Source: Acheta domesticus
Lineage: Eukaryota; Arthropoda; Insecta; Orthoptera; Gryllidae
Assembly: GCA_031308135.1 (NCBI GenBank)
Contig: JAHLJT010009355.1
Coordinates: 6,745,074 to 6,809,073, forward strand
DNA: 64,000 nt
Direction of reading: 5' to 3'
Below are positions 24,068 to 35,500 of the stretch, one piece after another. The position numbers and the translations under genes are program-made. A model generated the notes under the pieces. That model was not told the origin of the DNA. It searched no databases and worked only from the letters and a program-made list of their open reading frames with translations. Numbering within the stretch: position 1 is the stretch's first letter; every line of letters begins with the position of its first letter.

Positions 24068-24172
24068 TTTTTCTCTTTCTTCTTCTTCTTCTTCTTCTTC
24101 TTCTTCTTCTTCGCCGTTGTGTTCTTCTTCTTCGTTGTCGTCGTCGTCTCTCTCTCTCTCTCTCTCTCACTT
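24068..24172. repeat. TTC and TC microsatellites
   Basis: A TTC run (about 24079-24110), a second TTC-rich stretch, a GTC run and a TC run follow one another. In copy 2 (32637-32697) the first TTC run has only three units and the TC run is shorter. Confidence 0.9.
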
Positions 24173-24839
24173 TCTCTTCGTCGGTATTGGTACTGGAGTT
24201 TAATCAATGCGACCTACATCTAATTAGATAGCGTTGATATAGTTCTCGGCATATTCACCAAGATCGCAGCGCCAAAACACGAAAAAACAGGTTTTTCCAA
24301 ATTTCTTACGATTTTGAGACCAAATCTCAAAACAAATTATCAGTTCCCGATCGGGAGACCGAGACGCGTCAAATGATATCTCGTATGTCTCGATTGGTGC
24401 ACGGGAAGTGGTCTAACCGTGATAAGACAGAACCGAGAATCCGCACGCACGCACACGGGGAGTTTGCTCAAATACTATATGGGGATTTCATCTTCTGATG
24501 TTTATTACGAACGTCTCCAAATGATTGTGAACTATAACATTTCTCTGACATACTAGCCAAGAATTTGAGTGCTCCCACAGTACAAATCACACGTGCGAGC
24601 TCGAACCGCCGATTTTTCCAACTTTGCCCCTGAAGGCCCGTCTTTAGGATGGAATGTCACGGTATTTCGCGATACCTTGCCAGTCGTGCCGCCTGGTATC
24701 GCACGATCGCCACCTTATGAAGCAGTGCTTGCGATCATGCGACTTCTAGCGGCATGGCGGAGAAAGACGCAAAATATTCCATCGTGGCCATAGGGGCAGA
24801 GTTAGAAAAATCGCACTACAGCAAGTGCCCTCTCTTCGC

Positions 24840-25180
24840 GGTAGACCGATGCCAGCGCCCGACGCAGCGAGCGGCTCTTGGCGATGACGACCTATAACGA
24901 CAAACGCCTTCCCGCGGGCGCGCGCGTAAAGGCAGCGAAAGGACCGCCCGCGCCGCCGGTCGCTCTTTCAGCGCGGCCGCACTACGGCCGCCGCCGAACG
25001 GCGCGTTTATCCGGGCGGTTACGACGGAAGCGCCGCGTTACGAAGCCCGCGCTCCCGCCAGCGCTTGCCGATGGTCGTTGGCGGTTATGACGAGCGCGTC
25101 CGGGGCGTGGCGATCGCGCGCGCCTACGGCGGGCGGCGCGCTGCTCTCGATTGCGTCGGCGTCGCTCCTTCGGATGTTAT
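24840..25180. other. CpG-rich island (copy 1)
   Basis: GC-rich block with an AT core GCGCGTTTATCCGGGCGG at 25001. It corresponds to 33390-33750 in copy 2, which contains about 35 bp (33708-33742 region) missing here. Confidence 0.6.
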
Positions 25181-25818
25181 TATGCACTTTATTCAAAGAA
25201 GAACTCATGAAAACCAAACATAATTTTTGCACGTAAAAGCCAGGTGGGTGTAACCTCACACCTCGTTGTCCTACCCTTTTGATAATTTGCCTTTTATCTA
25301 TTTGTTACTAAACCTTCAATCACTTCAACTTTTTTATCACGATACACTGAAGTAACTACATTTAAATAGCATAATTTTCCTGAATTCTGCTGCTTATATG
25401 CAAATAAAATTCGCATTTTTAATTTCATCTAAGGACTGTTGAGATATAGACGGCTAAAAATGGTTTTAAGTCCAATTTTTTGACAAAAACTAGATTTCTG
25501 TTTCATTGGTTTCTAGGTCCCTCTCTACATGTGTGCATCAAACAAACTGTATAGTCCACTCTATAAGTTGCTAACAAACCTATTCCATACGAACCCACTC
25601 CTTCTAAAAACTTAAAATGGCTGAAACACTTAGTAAAATGGACTTACGACAATCTAGTTCTCAGACGTTCTGAAGGGCAATAATAGGAACTCAAACGACT
25701 TCCATTTAATTATATCTCTTACACTATTCCATGAAGCGCCTTCGTTCCGAAGCACCATCTCTGACACGACTAGCCCCAGCAACGAATGAAATCATGCCGA
25801 GAGACCCCGTTCGTCAGC

Positions 25819-26818
25819 NNNNNNNNNNNNNNNNNNNNNNNNNNNNNNNNNNNNNNNNNNNNNNNNNNNNNNNNNNNNNNNNNNNNNNNNNNNNNNNNNN
25901 NNNNNNNNNNNNNNNNNNNNNNNNNNNNNNNNNNNNNNNNNNNNNNNNNNNNNNNNNNNNNNNNNNNNNNNNNNNNNNNNNNNNNNNNNNNNNNNNNNNN
26001 NNNNNNNNNNNNNNNNNNNNNNNNNNNNNNNNNNNNNNNNNNNNNNNNNNNNNNNNNNNNNNNNNNNNNNNNNNNNNNNNNNNNNNNNNNNNNNNNNNNN
26101 NNNNNNNNNNNNNNNNNNNNNNNNNNNNNNNNNNNNNNNNNNNNNNNNNNNNNNNNNNNNNNNNNNNNNNNNNNNNNNNNNNNNNNNNNNNNNNNNNNNN
26201 NNNNNNNNNNNNNNNNNNNNNNNNNNNNNNNNNNNNNNNNNNNNNNNNNNNNNNNNNNNNNNNNNNNNNNNNNNNNNNNNNNNNNNNNNNNNNNNNNNNN
26301 NNNNNNNNNNNNNNNNNNNNNNNNNNNNNNNNNNNNNNNNNNNNNNNNNNNNNNNNNNNNNNNNNNNNNNNNNNNNNNNNNNNNNNNNNNNNNNNNNNNN
26401 NNNNNNNNNNNNNNNNNNNNNNNNNNNNNNNNNNNNNNNNNNNNNNNNNNNNNNNNNNNNNNNNNNNNNNNNNNNNNNNNNNNNNNNNNNNNNNNNNNNN
26501 NNNNNNNNNNNNNNNNNNNNNNNNNNNNNNNNNNNNNNNNNNNNNNNNNNNNNNNNNNNNNNNNNNNNNNNNNNNNNNNNNNNNNNNNNNNNNNNNNNNN
26601 NNNNNNNNNNNNNNNNNNNNNNNNNNNNNNNNNNNNNNNNNNNNNNNNNNNNNNNNNNNNNNNNNNNNNNNNNNNNNNNNNNNNNNNNNNNNNNNNNNNN
26701 NNNNNNNNNNNNNNNNNNNNNNNNNNNNNNNNNNNNNNNNNNNNNNNNNNNNNNNNNNNNNNNNNNNNNNNNNNNNNNNNNNNNNNNNNNNNNNNNNNNN
26801 NNNNNNNNNNNNNNNNNN
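25819..26818. other. Assembly gap of exactly 1000 Ns
   Basis: A run of exactly 1000 undetermined bases. The flanking sequences are two copies of the same segment that begin and end at the gap edges, so the round length is a placeholder and the true gap is probably negative (an overlap). Confidence 0.99.
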
Positions 26819-27997
26819 CATACACGGTATGAGTAAGTTAATATCGGTCGAAGAATAGATTTGTAAATGGTTTAAAGCGGAATGAATTTTTAAAGGCGAG
26901 TTGCGCTTCAGAATCGGACCCTAAATAGCTAACCTTCTATTGGCTTCTACTACTTTGGACGAGATGTCAATGTGCCAATTTAATATTGTGTCCATGAAAA
27001 GGCCGAGATATCGAATAGAATGAATCTAGAAAAGACCGACGGAATGACAGAAGAACGGTTCAGTTTACGATCCATGTCAAAGTAAATGTCAACTGTCCGT
27101 TCATTAGACGGCCAATGACACAACCCCTTCCCCTCCTTACCCCATACCATCGCTTATTAAGCATTCGAAAATATATCCTTTAGGAATAAAATTAAGAGTT
27201 GCTCTGGCACTTTCCACTTATTTCGACACGACGAAGGTGTGCTGTTAAGTCTACGAGCGCTTTCGTAACATCATGTACAGACTAAACAGTACGTTTAAAC
27301 TAGGCGGCTGCATAACATTTGAATGATATTGTCCTCTCACCGAAAAAACTGAATCTCGTCTTCGAATTTTATGGCAACGATGTTGAACATTTTCTAGTTT
27401 TTAGAATTATGATTGCCACGATTGGAACACGAGTAAAGAACAAACAAATGAATCTTAAGAAAGAGTTTAATTTATCATTAATAGACACGAATAGATATGT
27501 ACTCAAATACTTTTTGTACATTTGTACACAGAAATGCCAAAACAGAAACAAAAATGTTTCACATGCAGGAAGAATACAAACTTACTTTTCTTCTACTAAC
27601 ATTAAATCGCAAGTCGGTATCAATGCATTCTTCATGGAATTTTGAAAACTATTTATGTTTTTCAATTTTTACTTTTTTAAATTCTACCGATCTAAAATAA
27701 CATCTACTTTTTCCCCAAAAACGAATAAAACAAAAAATCACCAAGCAATTGACTAAAATTACATATATAACATGGAATTAATTATATATTTTTTTTAACC
27801 TTGTCAATGTAGAAAAGTATCAGTGACACAGTGCTGGTAATTCACGCGCTTTTTGAGATACGACTACATTTTTACCACAGCATGCATGTTTTGCTGATAG
27901 TAAAACCTAAGGCTCGTTCATTAGTTTTTATTTCATTACATTACATTAGTATCTGTTACTAAGAATACGTATTCCCAGAGTCGACGACTATCATCAA

Positions 27998-28003
27998 GTA
28001 TTC

Positions 28004-28060
<57 letters not shown>

Positions 28061-28114
28061 TGTCTTTATTAGTGGCGAGACTCAGGCCATTTGGCCTGCT
28101 CTTCCGCCTAACCA

Positions 28115-28159
<45 letters not shown>

Positions 28160-28187
28160 CACGCACGCACACGCACGCACACGCGCG

Positions 28188-28237
<50 letters not shown>

Positions 28238-28243
28238 TTCTAT
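27998..28243 (-). mobile_element. Short retroposon insertion with TAA tail and 9-bp target duplication
   Basis: Present only in copy 2. On the minus strand it ends in a unique segment containing a hairpin (CAGGCC-ATTT-GGCCTG at 28084-28099 on the plus strand), then CTCGCCACTAATAAAGACAA, then an ATT/TAA repeat (28007-28060). At the other end are CA (28118-28190) and TA (28191-28234) microsatellites. Flanks are GTATTCTAT (27998-28006) and GTCTTCTAT (28235-28243), 8 of 9 identical, and the empty site GTCTTCTAT is single at 18697-18705. A 3-prime hairpin followed by TAA repeats is typical of some LINE tails and of SINEs that share them; this would be a severely 5-prime-truncated copy. Confidence 0.75.
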
Positions 28244-28619
28244 TAGAATTTAACTAATTTTCTTCATAAAGTAGTGTATACAGAGCAGTGTACTATTAGA
28301 AAGGAATTATCGTGAAAAGCCAATTCAATCTTTGTTACCTTCAAATGACAATTCACGGTTCGAAGTATTTCTACAAAACCCTCTTTTTAATCATAGTCGA
28401 ACCTGGCCAATACGAAAATGAAGTCAGGAGGAAATTTTTTCCAGGTATGTTTTCGAATTACCGAGTTTTTTTTTTATTAAAGCCGAAAGAACTAGTGCAC
28501 AAAAAAAATCTTGAGAGTTCACCTTACACCACCGATGTGTATTTGTGATCTCGAAACCTCTGTAAGGAACATACCCCGATTCAATGGCCTGCCATTCAAA
28601 AATGTCCGAACTTGAGAAT

Positions 28620-29710
28620 GCGGTCGCCCCCGTTACGTCCCAAGTCCGCCCACGGCGCCTCCCGCCGGAAGGGCAAGCGCCCTGGGCGACGGCTGGGGCC
28701 GGCGCGGCGCGGCGCGACAGATGGACGGTCGCTGGCGGGCGGGCGGGCAGGCGGGGCTGGGGGCTGGGGGCTGGGGGCTGGGGGCTGGGGGCTGGGGGCG
28801 GGGCCACGCCCGCCGGGGAGCAGCGGCGAGGCGACCGCCCATCCGCCCACCTCGCCTCGCCTTGGGGTCAATAAAAGAGCGCGGCGCCCGCGGGCGTGAC
28901 TCAACAGTTCATCACGGGCTATGGCCGTGAGAATCCTGCAACTTGCAACATGGGAACAGTTGCGAGAAGCATGGCCCAATGTTAGCAGTCGAATTAATAT
29001 ATTAGGGAAGATGGGTAGTTTGCATTTAGAACAGGGCCGAAATGAAAATTTACTTACAAAGTGCCAGCAGATATCATTAATGCGAAGACTGTATATACGA
29101 GGATATGTACATCGCGGGCGGAGGAGCCGGCGACGGCGAAGAGGAAGGAGAAGGAATAGGAGGAAAGGGATATTCTAGGCGACCGGGGAGGGATGGAGCG
29201 GGCGGTGGCGGCGGCGACGGGCTCCGCGGGTTATCTGCCCTCCGCGCCCCCAGTATCGCTAATCAGGGCTGCAACCCTTGATTAGAGCGAAATTCCCTGA
29301 TGACTACTGATCCGGATTAGGTGTTCTTGGCGTAATAAGAGATTCAAATTCCGCAAAACCCCAAAAGTGGTAAGGAGGAAGACACCCCCGACGCCACGGG
29401 CACTTTCCCCCGTCCCCGCCCCCCGTCCCTCCCCCCGCACACTCACACATCCGCGGGCGCGCGCGAGTATTAAGATTACGAGTCACTGCGGACTCGTGGC
29501 GATGGATAAGAGGGAGCGGGGGAGGAGGAGGAGTTGGGATGAAGAGGGGGTGGGGGAGGGGAGGACGAGGAGCTGGAAGGGGAAGGCGGATTCGGGCGCG
29601 CGCGGCGCTCGGAGAAATTTTTAATGAAACGTCGTCGCGAACACAAAGAGTAGACGGCCCGCTCGACGCCGGAGGCGAGGCGACCCCGCGCGCCGACGAC
29701 CGCCGATTGT
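28620..29710. other. CpG-rich island cluster (copy 2)
   Basis: Equivalent of 19090-20130. It contains a GGGGGCT heptamer tract (28753-28800) that is not present in that form in copy 1, and an inverted repeat of homeodomain-like cores at 29259-29285. Confidence 0.6.
28753..28800. repeat. GGGGGCT heptamer repeat
   Basis: About six head-to-tail units. The corresponding place in copy 1 (about 19198-19240) is G-rich but has no CT-phased heptamer, so the tract differs between the copies. Confidence 0.85.
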
Positions 29711-30793
29711 TTTCCTGCCTTCACGTGTGACGGATACCACTCATTCGCCACTCAACGAAATGTTGATGGGTCCTGTTGAAAATAATTTTGTTGGTGACAG
29801 ATTTCCGTTCGACCTAACTACACAAGTTCAAGGGAGATCGAAGAAAAACTACATACAATACAAAACTCAATTTTCTGGACCATTTTAAACATTTAAATAA
29901 TAATGTATGTAACTAATTTTTTTTTAAATTTTCATTCATTACGAAGTTAATTTGAGTATTGGGGAATGAGAGCAATTTGAGAAATTGGTTAAGATTTGCA
30001 ATGTTGAATTTCGGTACTACTAATATTTACAAACGAAATGGTAAATAATGGCACCAAAGGTAAAGGAGATGAATGATCTGAGAAAGTGTCACTGTAAAAC
30101 ATGAGCACGATGTTTAATGTGTTCAACTTCCAGAAGACAAGTGTGTAAACCCAACACAAAAATGAAACGAAATGAGAAGATACTACTAGGCAGCGCAAGC
30201 TCGGCGAGAAACAGACACAGCGAAGAGGAAGGACGACAAGCAAGGCGCCAAGTTAAAGTGAGGGTGAAAGAGAATGATTACCTTAACAGAATTTCCATGT
30301 TTCCGTGCGCTGCGTACGAAAAAAAAAATGGTTAAGATTTAAAGGTTTTTCTCTTAATTAGAGAGTAACACTGCGTCATATTACGCGTAGTCTCATTATA
30401 ATGCAAAAGTCGAGCGAGGCGCTCCCTCGTGTGTTACCTACCATAACCCGGGCGGGGTCCTTCCCCTCCCACGCCCTCCCCCTCCCCTCCCTTCCCCTCC
30501 CCGCACCGCCCCTCCTCTGCCCCGGCCCCGCGCTACTTCGTGGTACTTGAAGCCAACACCTCCCGCCCACAACAAAAGTTCGCAGTTCAGCATCTTTGGA
30601 GTCCCTAGTCTCGCCGACGAAGAGTTTCTTGTTTCTTAAAAAGCTTTCTCTCTCTCTCGCGTACACCCTTTCCCAAATATTCTGGCTCCTCCGCGTCGCT
30701 TTACTGCGCGTTCGGTGGCGAAGAGGAAATGGACACCGATGATTACTCTCATTGTTTTGAATTCCGGTTCATTTTTCTCGAACTTTTTCACAT

Positions 30794-31625
30794 CAGTACT
30801 ATCGATAAGAGGTGAATAGTGTAAGATATATTTTTGTTTTATGCGCGCGTAAAGTGCCAAAACTTTTCTTTCAACGCCTGTCCAGTTTTGAAAGGCTTAC
30901 TGCCGGCACAAATAGTGTATCATTACCGGAAGTAAAGTGACGCACCAAGACCCGAATATGAAAAAAAAAAACACTAAAAACTATACCGACGTGCGTCGTA
31001 GTTTCTAGAAATATATGTTACACATTCATGTGGTTTCTAAAAATCAGATCTTTCATCTACCTTCTAAAAATTGAGATCTCTACACGAGCAAAGTACCAAA
31101 TTAAAAATACTGGAACTCACGACTCAACGAATTTAACAATTAGCAACCATGTCCAGAAGATACATAAGAACAAACTCATCAAGAGCAGACAGACGCTTCT
31201 TTTTAACTCATCAAATGATTCCTAATGAGACATATTTTCGGAACCTAGCGGTGTATACACTCAGACTTTATGATAACATATTTTGCTAGAAACTTGCAGG
31301 TAATTTTCAATCGCTACAGAATCTAGAATCCAACGGAACGTCTTACATAGTGTTTTTAGTCTTCTTCATTATGAAAGTCCCCAAATGAAGATTGTGAATT
31401 ATTATACTTTTCGAAGCCCCTGCCAAGAATAAGAGTGCCCCCCTCCCAAATCATTAAATAACACAAATCACATGTGCGATCAGTACTATCGATAAGAGGT
31501 GAATAGTGTAATGTATATTTTTGTTTTATACGCGCGTTAAGTACAAAACGTTTCTTTCAACTCCTGTCTAGTTTGGAAAGTTGACTCTCTGCAGGGTATC
31601 ATTACTTTAAGAAAAGCGACACAAA

Positions 31626-31671
<46 letters not shown>

Positions 31672-32196
31672 GCAAACAAACTATACGGCTGTCGTAGTTT
31701 CCAGAAATATACGTCAGACTTTCATATGTTTTCTAAAAATTTAGACCTCCACACAAGGATACAAATTAAAATTATTGGGACACGCAAAAACTTAATCAAA
31801 ACAGATCAAAGAAATGAACAAGAGGGAAACGATGTCCAGAAGATATACATGAACAAATTGATCATGAGCAGACAGACATCAACTGACTCTTAATTCGATA
31901 TATTTTCAGAACCTAGAGGTGTACAACTAACACTTCATACACAAGTACACATTTTTGCTAGAAATTTTATAGGCCATGTCAATCCCTGGAAAATCTAGAA
32001 CCCAACGATATACCTTGCAAATTGTTTTTAATCGTATTAGCAGAAACCCGCCCAATTAAATAGCACGGAAGTGTAAAGCCGACTTATTTTACTTGTCGGG
32101 ATATTTATTTACTCTAATCAGATAGGAAAAGAAATACATTGCCAGTAGTGTATCCTTTCCCTAGCCAGGCCTCGCGATGTCTGCTGTGGCCTGTTA

Positions 32197-32246
<50 letters not shown>

Positions 32247-33140
32247 CAATTGAGCTCTAATCAGTTCTAGACTGCCCTGGACTGGTTAAACTCATACTGC
32301 TCCTTGCCTTCGCCCTGGTCCTGCACTGCCTTGCCTGTCCCCGATACTACCCGCTTTACTGCCAGGTTGTACATGACGTCGACATTAAATGCTTTTTTCA
32401 TGCTATTATACATACTCAACATAAAACATGCAATATACACAAGATGTTGAGAACACTTGGAAACATCGGTGAATTCCAGCTTTCAAATGACACCTTATTT
32501 ACTGCGATTGATTGAGTAGTAGTTAATTCGGTAAAGGGATGTTTACATAACACATTAATAGAAATACTATAAACTAGCTGAATGTGACGTCGCCGACGCT
32601 TTAAACTACCTTCGGTTGTTTGAATTCTTTTTTTCTCTTTCTTCTTCTTCGCCGTTGTGTTCTTCTTCGTTGTCGTCGTCGTCTCTCTCTCTCTCTCACT
32701 TTCTCTTCGTCGGTATTAGTACTGGAGTTCGATCAATGCGACCTACATCTAATTAGATAGCGTTGATATAGTTCTCGGCATATTCACCAAGATCGCAGCG
32801 CCAAAACACGAAAAACAGGTTTTTTCGAAATTTCTTACGATTTTACGACCGAATCTCAAAACAAATTATCAGTTCCCGATCGGGAGACCGAGACGCGTCA
32901 AATGACATCTCCTATGTCTCGACTGGTGCACGGGAAGTGGTCTAACCGTGATAAGACGGAACCGAGAATCCGCACGCACGCACACGGGGAGTTTGCTCAA
33001 ATACTATATGGGGATTTCATCTTCTGATGTTTATTACGAACGTCTCCAAATGATTGTGAACTAGAACATTTCTCTGACATACTAGCCAAGAATTTGAGTG
33101 CTCCCACAGTACAAATGACACGTGCGAGCTCGAACCGCCG
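30794..33140. repeat. Copy 2 equivalents of the 680-bp tandem repeat
   Basis: Unit 1 begins at 30794 and unit 2 at 31481 (period 687). Unit 2 runs through a TA tract (31629-31668) straight into the next block at about 31720, without the 1.13-kb element seen in copy 1, then is interrupted at about 32035 by the same TAA-tailed insertion and resumes near 33012. Confidence 0.75.
32199..32244. repeat. TAA microsatellite
   Basis: About 15 TAA units; the equivalent in copy 1 (23685-23706) is a short mixed TAA/CAA tract. Confidence 0.9.
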
Positions 33141-33389
33141 TGCAACTATACTGCGATTTTTCCAACTTTGCCCCTGAAGGCCCGTCTTTAGGATGGAATG
33201 TCACGGTATTTCGCGATACCTTGTCAGTCGTGCCGCCTGGTATCGCGTGATCGCGACCTTATGAAGCAGTGCTTGCGATCATGCGACTTCTAGCGGCATG
33301 GCGGAGAAAGACGCGAAATGCCGTGTGAAATTCCATCGTGGTCATAGGGGCAGAGTTAGAAAAATCGCACTACAGCGAGTGCCCTCTCT

Positions 33390-33750
33390 TCGCGGTAGAC
33401 CGATGCCAGCGCCGACGCAGCGAGCGGCTCTTGGCGATGACGACCTATAACGACAAACGCCTTCCCGCGGGCGCGCGCGTAAAGGCAGCGAAAGGACCGC
33501 CCGCGCCGCCGGTCGCTCTTTCAGCGCGGCCGCATTAAGCCCGCCGCCGAACGGCGCGTTTATCCGGGCGGTTACGACGGGAAGCGCCGCGTTACGAAGC
33601 CCGCGCTCCCGCCGGCGCTTGCCGATGGTCGTTGGCGGTTATGACGAGCGCGTCCGGGGCGTGGCGATCGCGCGCGCCTACGGCGGGCGGCGCGCTGCCG
33701 TCGCCTCGGTTGGCGCGACGGGGCTCTCGATTGCGTCGGCGTCGCTCCTT
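33390..33750. other. CpG-rich island (copy 2)
   Basis: Equivalent of 24840-25180, with a GCGCGTTTATCCGGGCGG core at about 33555. No gene recognised. Confidence 0.6.
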
Positions 33751-34389
33751 CGGATGTTATTATGCACTTTTATTCAAAGAAGAACTCATGAAAACAAAAC
33801 AATTTTTGCACGTAAAAATCAGGTGGATGTATCCTCACACCTCGCTGACCTACCCTTTTGATAATTTGCCTTTTATCTATTTGTTACTTAACTTCAATCA
33901 CTTCAACTTTTTTATCACGATACACTGAAGTAACTACATTTAAATAGCATAATTTTCCTGACTTCTGCTGCTTATATGCAAATATAATTCGCATTTTTTA
34001 ATTTCATCTAAGGACTGTTGAGATATAGACGGCTAAAAAATGGTTTTAAGTCCAATTTTTTGACAAAAACTAGATTTCTGTTTCATTGGTTTCTAGGTCC
34101 CTCTCTACATGTGTGCATCAAACAAACTGTATAGTCCACTCTATAAGTTGCTAACAAACCTATTCCATACGAACCCACTCCTTCTAAAAACTTAAAATGG
34201 CTGAAACACTTAGTAAAATGGACTTACGACAATCTAGTTCTCAGACGTTCTGAAGGGCAATAATAGGAACTCAAACGATTTCCATTTAATTATATCTCTT
34301 ACACTATTCCATGAAGCGCCTTCGTTCCAAAGCACCATCTCTGACACGACTAGCCCCAGCAACGAATGAAATCATGCCGAAAGACCCCG

Positions 34390-34975
34390 TTCGTCAGCGG
34401 CAGTGCAACCGCAAACGGCCGCCGCCTGATCCCCGCCGAGACCTCCCCGTCGCGCAAAGCCCTGCAAGCCACCCACCGCGCGCGCCCTAAGCGCTAATAA
34501 TAAACATTATACAGGAAGCGGGGAGGCATATTTTCGCCGTATTTACGGCAACCGCGAGAAGCGGAGCGGGACACGCAGCGGGCGCGGGGGCGCGGGGGGG
34601 GAGGCAGTAACGAGCGAATGTTTTCGAGAAGCGCTCGCGCGCGCAGTTTCTTAGGGCGCCGCTGCAACAGCCGCTGTCGCGAATCGTCGTAAAACGCAGA
34701 GGGGAAGAAAACCACCGCCGCCGCCGGCGCCGCTGTTGCTGCCGCGTAAAGTGCGGCGCCGGGGCGCTGCAGGTGGCGCCGACGGGCCGCGACGCGACGC
34801 CCCAGACCGCGCCGCGCGGATTGCACGCCTGTCGCCCGCCTGGGCGTTGTGCCGCGCCGCGACGCGCTGCGCCGGTGCGGGTGCGGGTGGCGGCGACGGC
34901 AGCCGCAGTGGAGGCGGCAGCGACAGGCATGACTGCGCCGATGGGTCTTTGCCTCGCGCAGATACGAGGTGGAGA
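34390..34975. other. CpG-rich island
   Basis: GC-rich block starting where the duplicated segment ends. Long overlapping frames on both strands (up to 154 codons) are Ala/Arg/Pro-rich and have no recognised domain. An AT core (CTAATAATAAACATTATAC) lies near 34493-34512. Confidence 0.6.
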
Positions 34976-35500
34976 ACCTTGGTAGTGCTCATGGTGAAAG
35001 TGATGTTAGTTGTGTATGGGGCGATATCGCGGGCGTGGGTGAGAATGGTGGTGGAGGAGGTAGCGGCCAAAGTGAAATGGTGGCCAGGGGAAGATCTCAA
35101 GAGAAGTAGTATCAAATAATTAGTGTTCTCCGGTTGGTTGTTCTAGGAGTGCAATGGCTTAATTAAATTTTGGTACAAGAACAAACGAATCGGTATTGGT
35201 ACAAGCGAATTTGCAACAGGTATTTTCGCATTTCCTTCATATTTATTTTGTGTTCCCGATGATGAAAGTAATAGTCTTCAATAAAAATAATAAATGTAAT
35301 AATTATAGTTTCATTTGAAGTCTAATATCGCGGCGTTAACATTGTCCCTCATTAACCTCTTTTGGTCAGCATTCTTTTTTCACATAATACGCCGAACAGC
35401 TCAATTTATTCAACATTATGAACATATCCCTTGAACATTCTGTCAGGGAAAATATCGAATCGAAAGTTACGGCAGTAAGGACAATGGAACACCGAATAAC
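34976..35500. other. AT-rich spacer, no gene seen
   Basis: Mostly AT-rich DNA; the first 120 bp have a GTG-rich character. No feature recognised. Confidence 0.55.

Larger units (their letters stand above)
21873..24605. repeat. Diverged tandem repeat, unit 2, interrupted by insertions
   Basis: The second unit is split into three pieces: 21873-22032, about 23206-23515 and about 24485-24605. The first interruption is the terminal-inverted-repeat element at 22033-23165. The second (about 23516-24485) is present in both large copies and contains a TAA-tailed segment and pyrimidine microsatellites. The order of pieces matches unit 1 exactly, which shows later insertions into a pre-existing tandem pair. 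Confidence 0.7.
17538..25818. repeat. Copy 1 of an approximately 8-kb duplicated segment
   Basis: Colinear in direct orientation with 26819-34398 over its whole length, with scattered single-base indels and substitutions. It ends on the last base before the 1000-N gap. Relative to copy 2 it carries an extra 1133-bp transposon (22033-23165), lacks a retroposon found at 28007-28234, has a longer TTC tract near 24068-24135 and lacks about 35 bp near 25143. The arrangement is best explained as an unmerged overlap between two contigs. Confidence 0.95.
26819..34398. repeat. Copy 2 of the approximately 8-kb duplicated segment
   Basis: Starts on the first base after the gap at a point equivalent to 17538 and stays colinear with copy 1 until 34398, equivalent to 25818; the sequence then continues into unique DNA. 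Its first 180 bp repeat part of the LINE fragment, with a small indel. It lacks the inverted-repeat transposon and contains a retroposon insertion at 28007-28234. Confidence 0.95.

Noticed and set aside
25731..26858. Frames of 335-375 codons across the gap
   Set aside because: They consist almost entirely of undetermined residues from the N run and have no meaning.
17538..34398. Genuine segmental duplication of a functional locus
   Set aside because: Possible, but both copies terminate precisely at the gap edges, which strongly favours contig overlap; kept only as the alternative.
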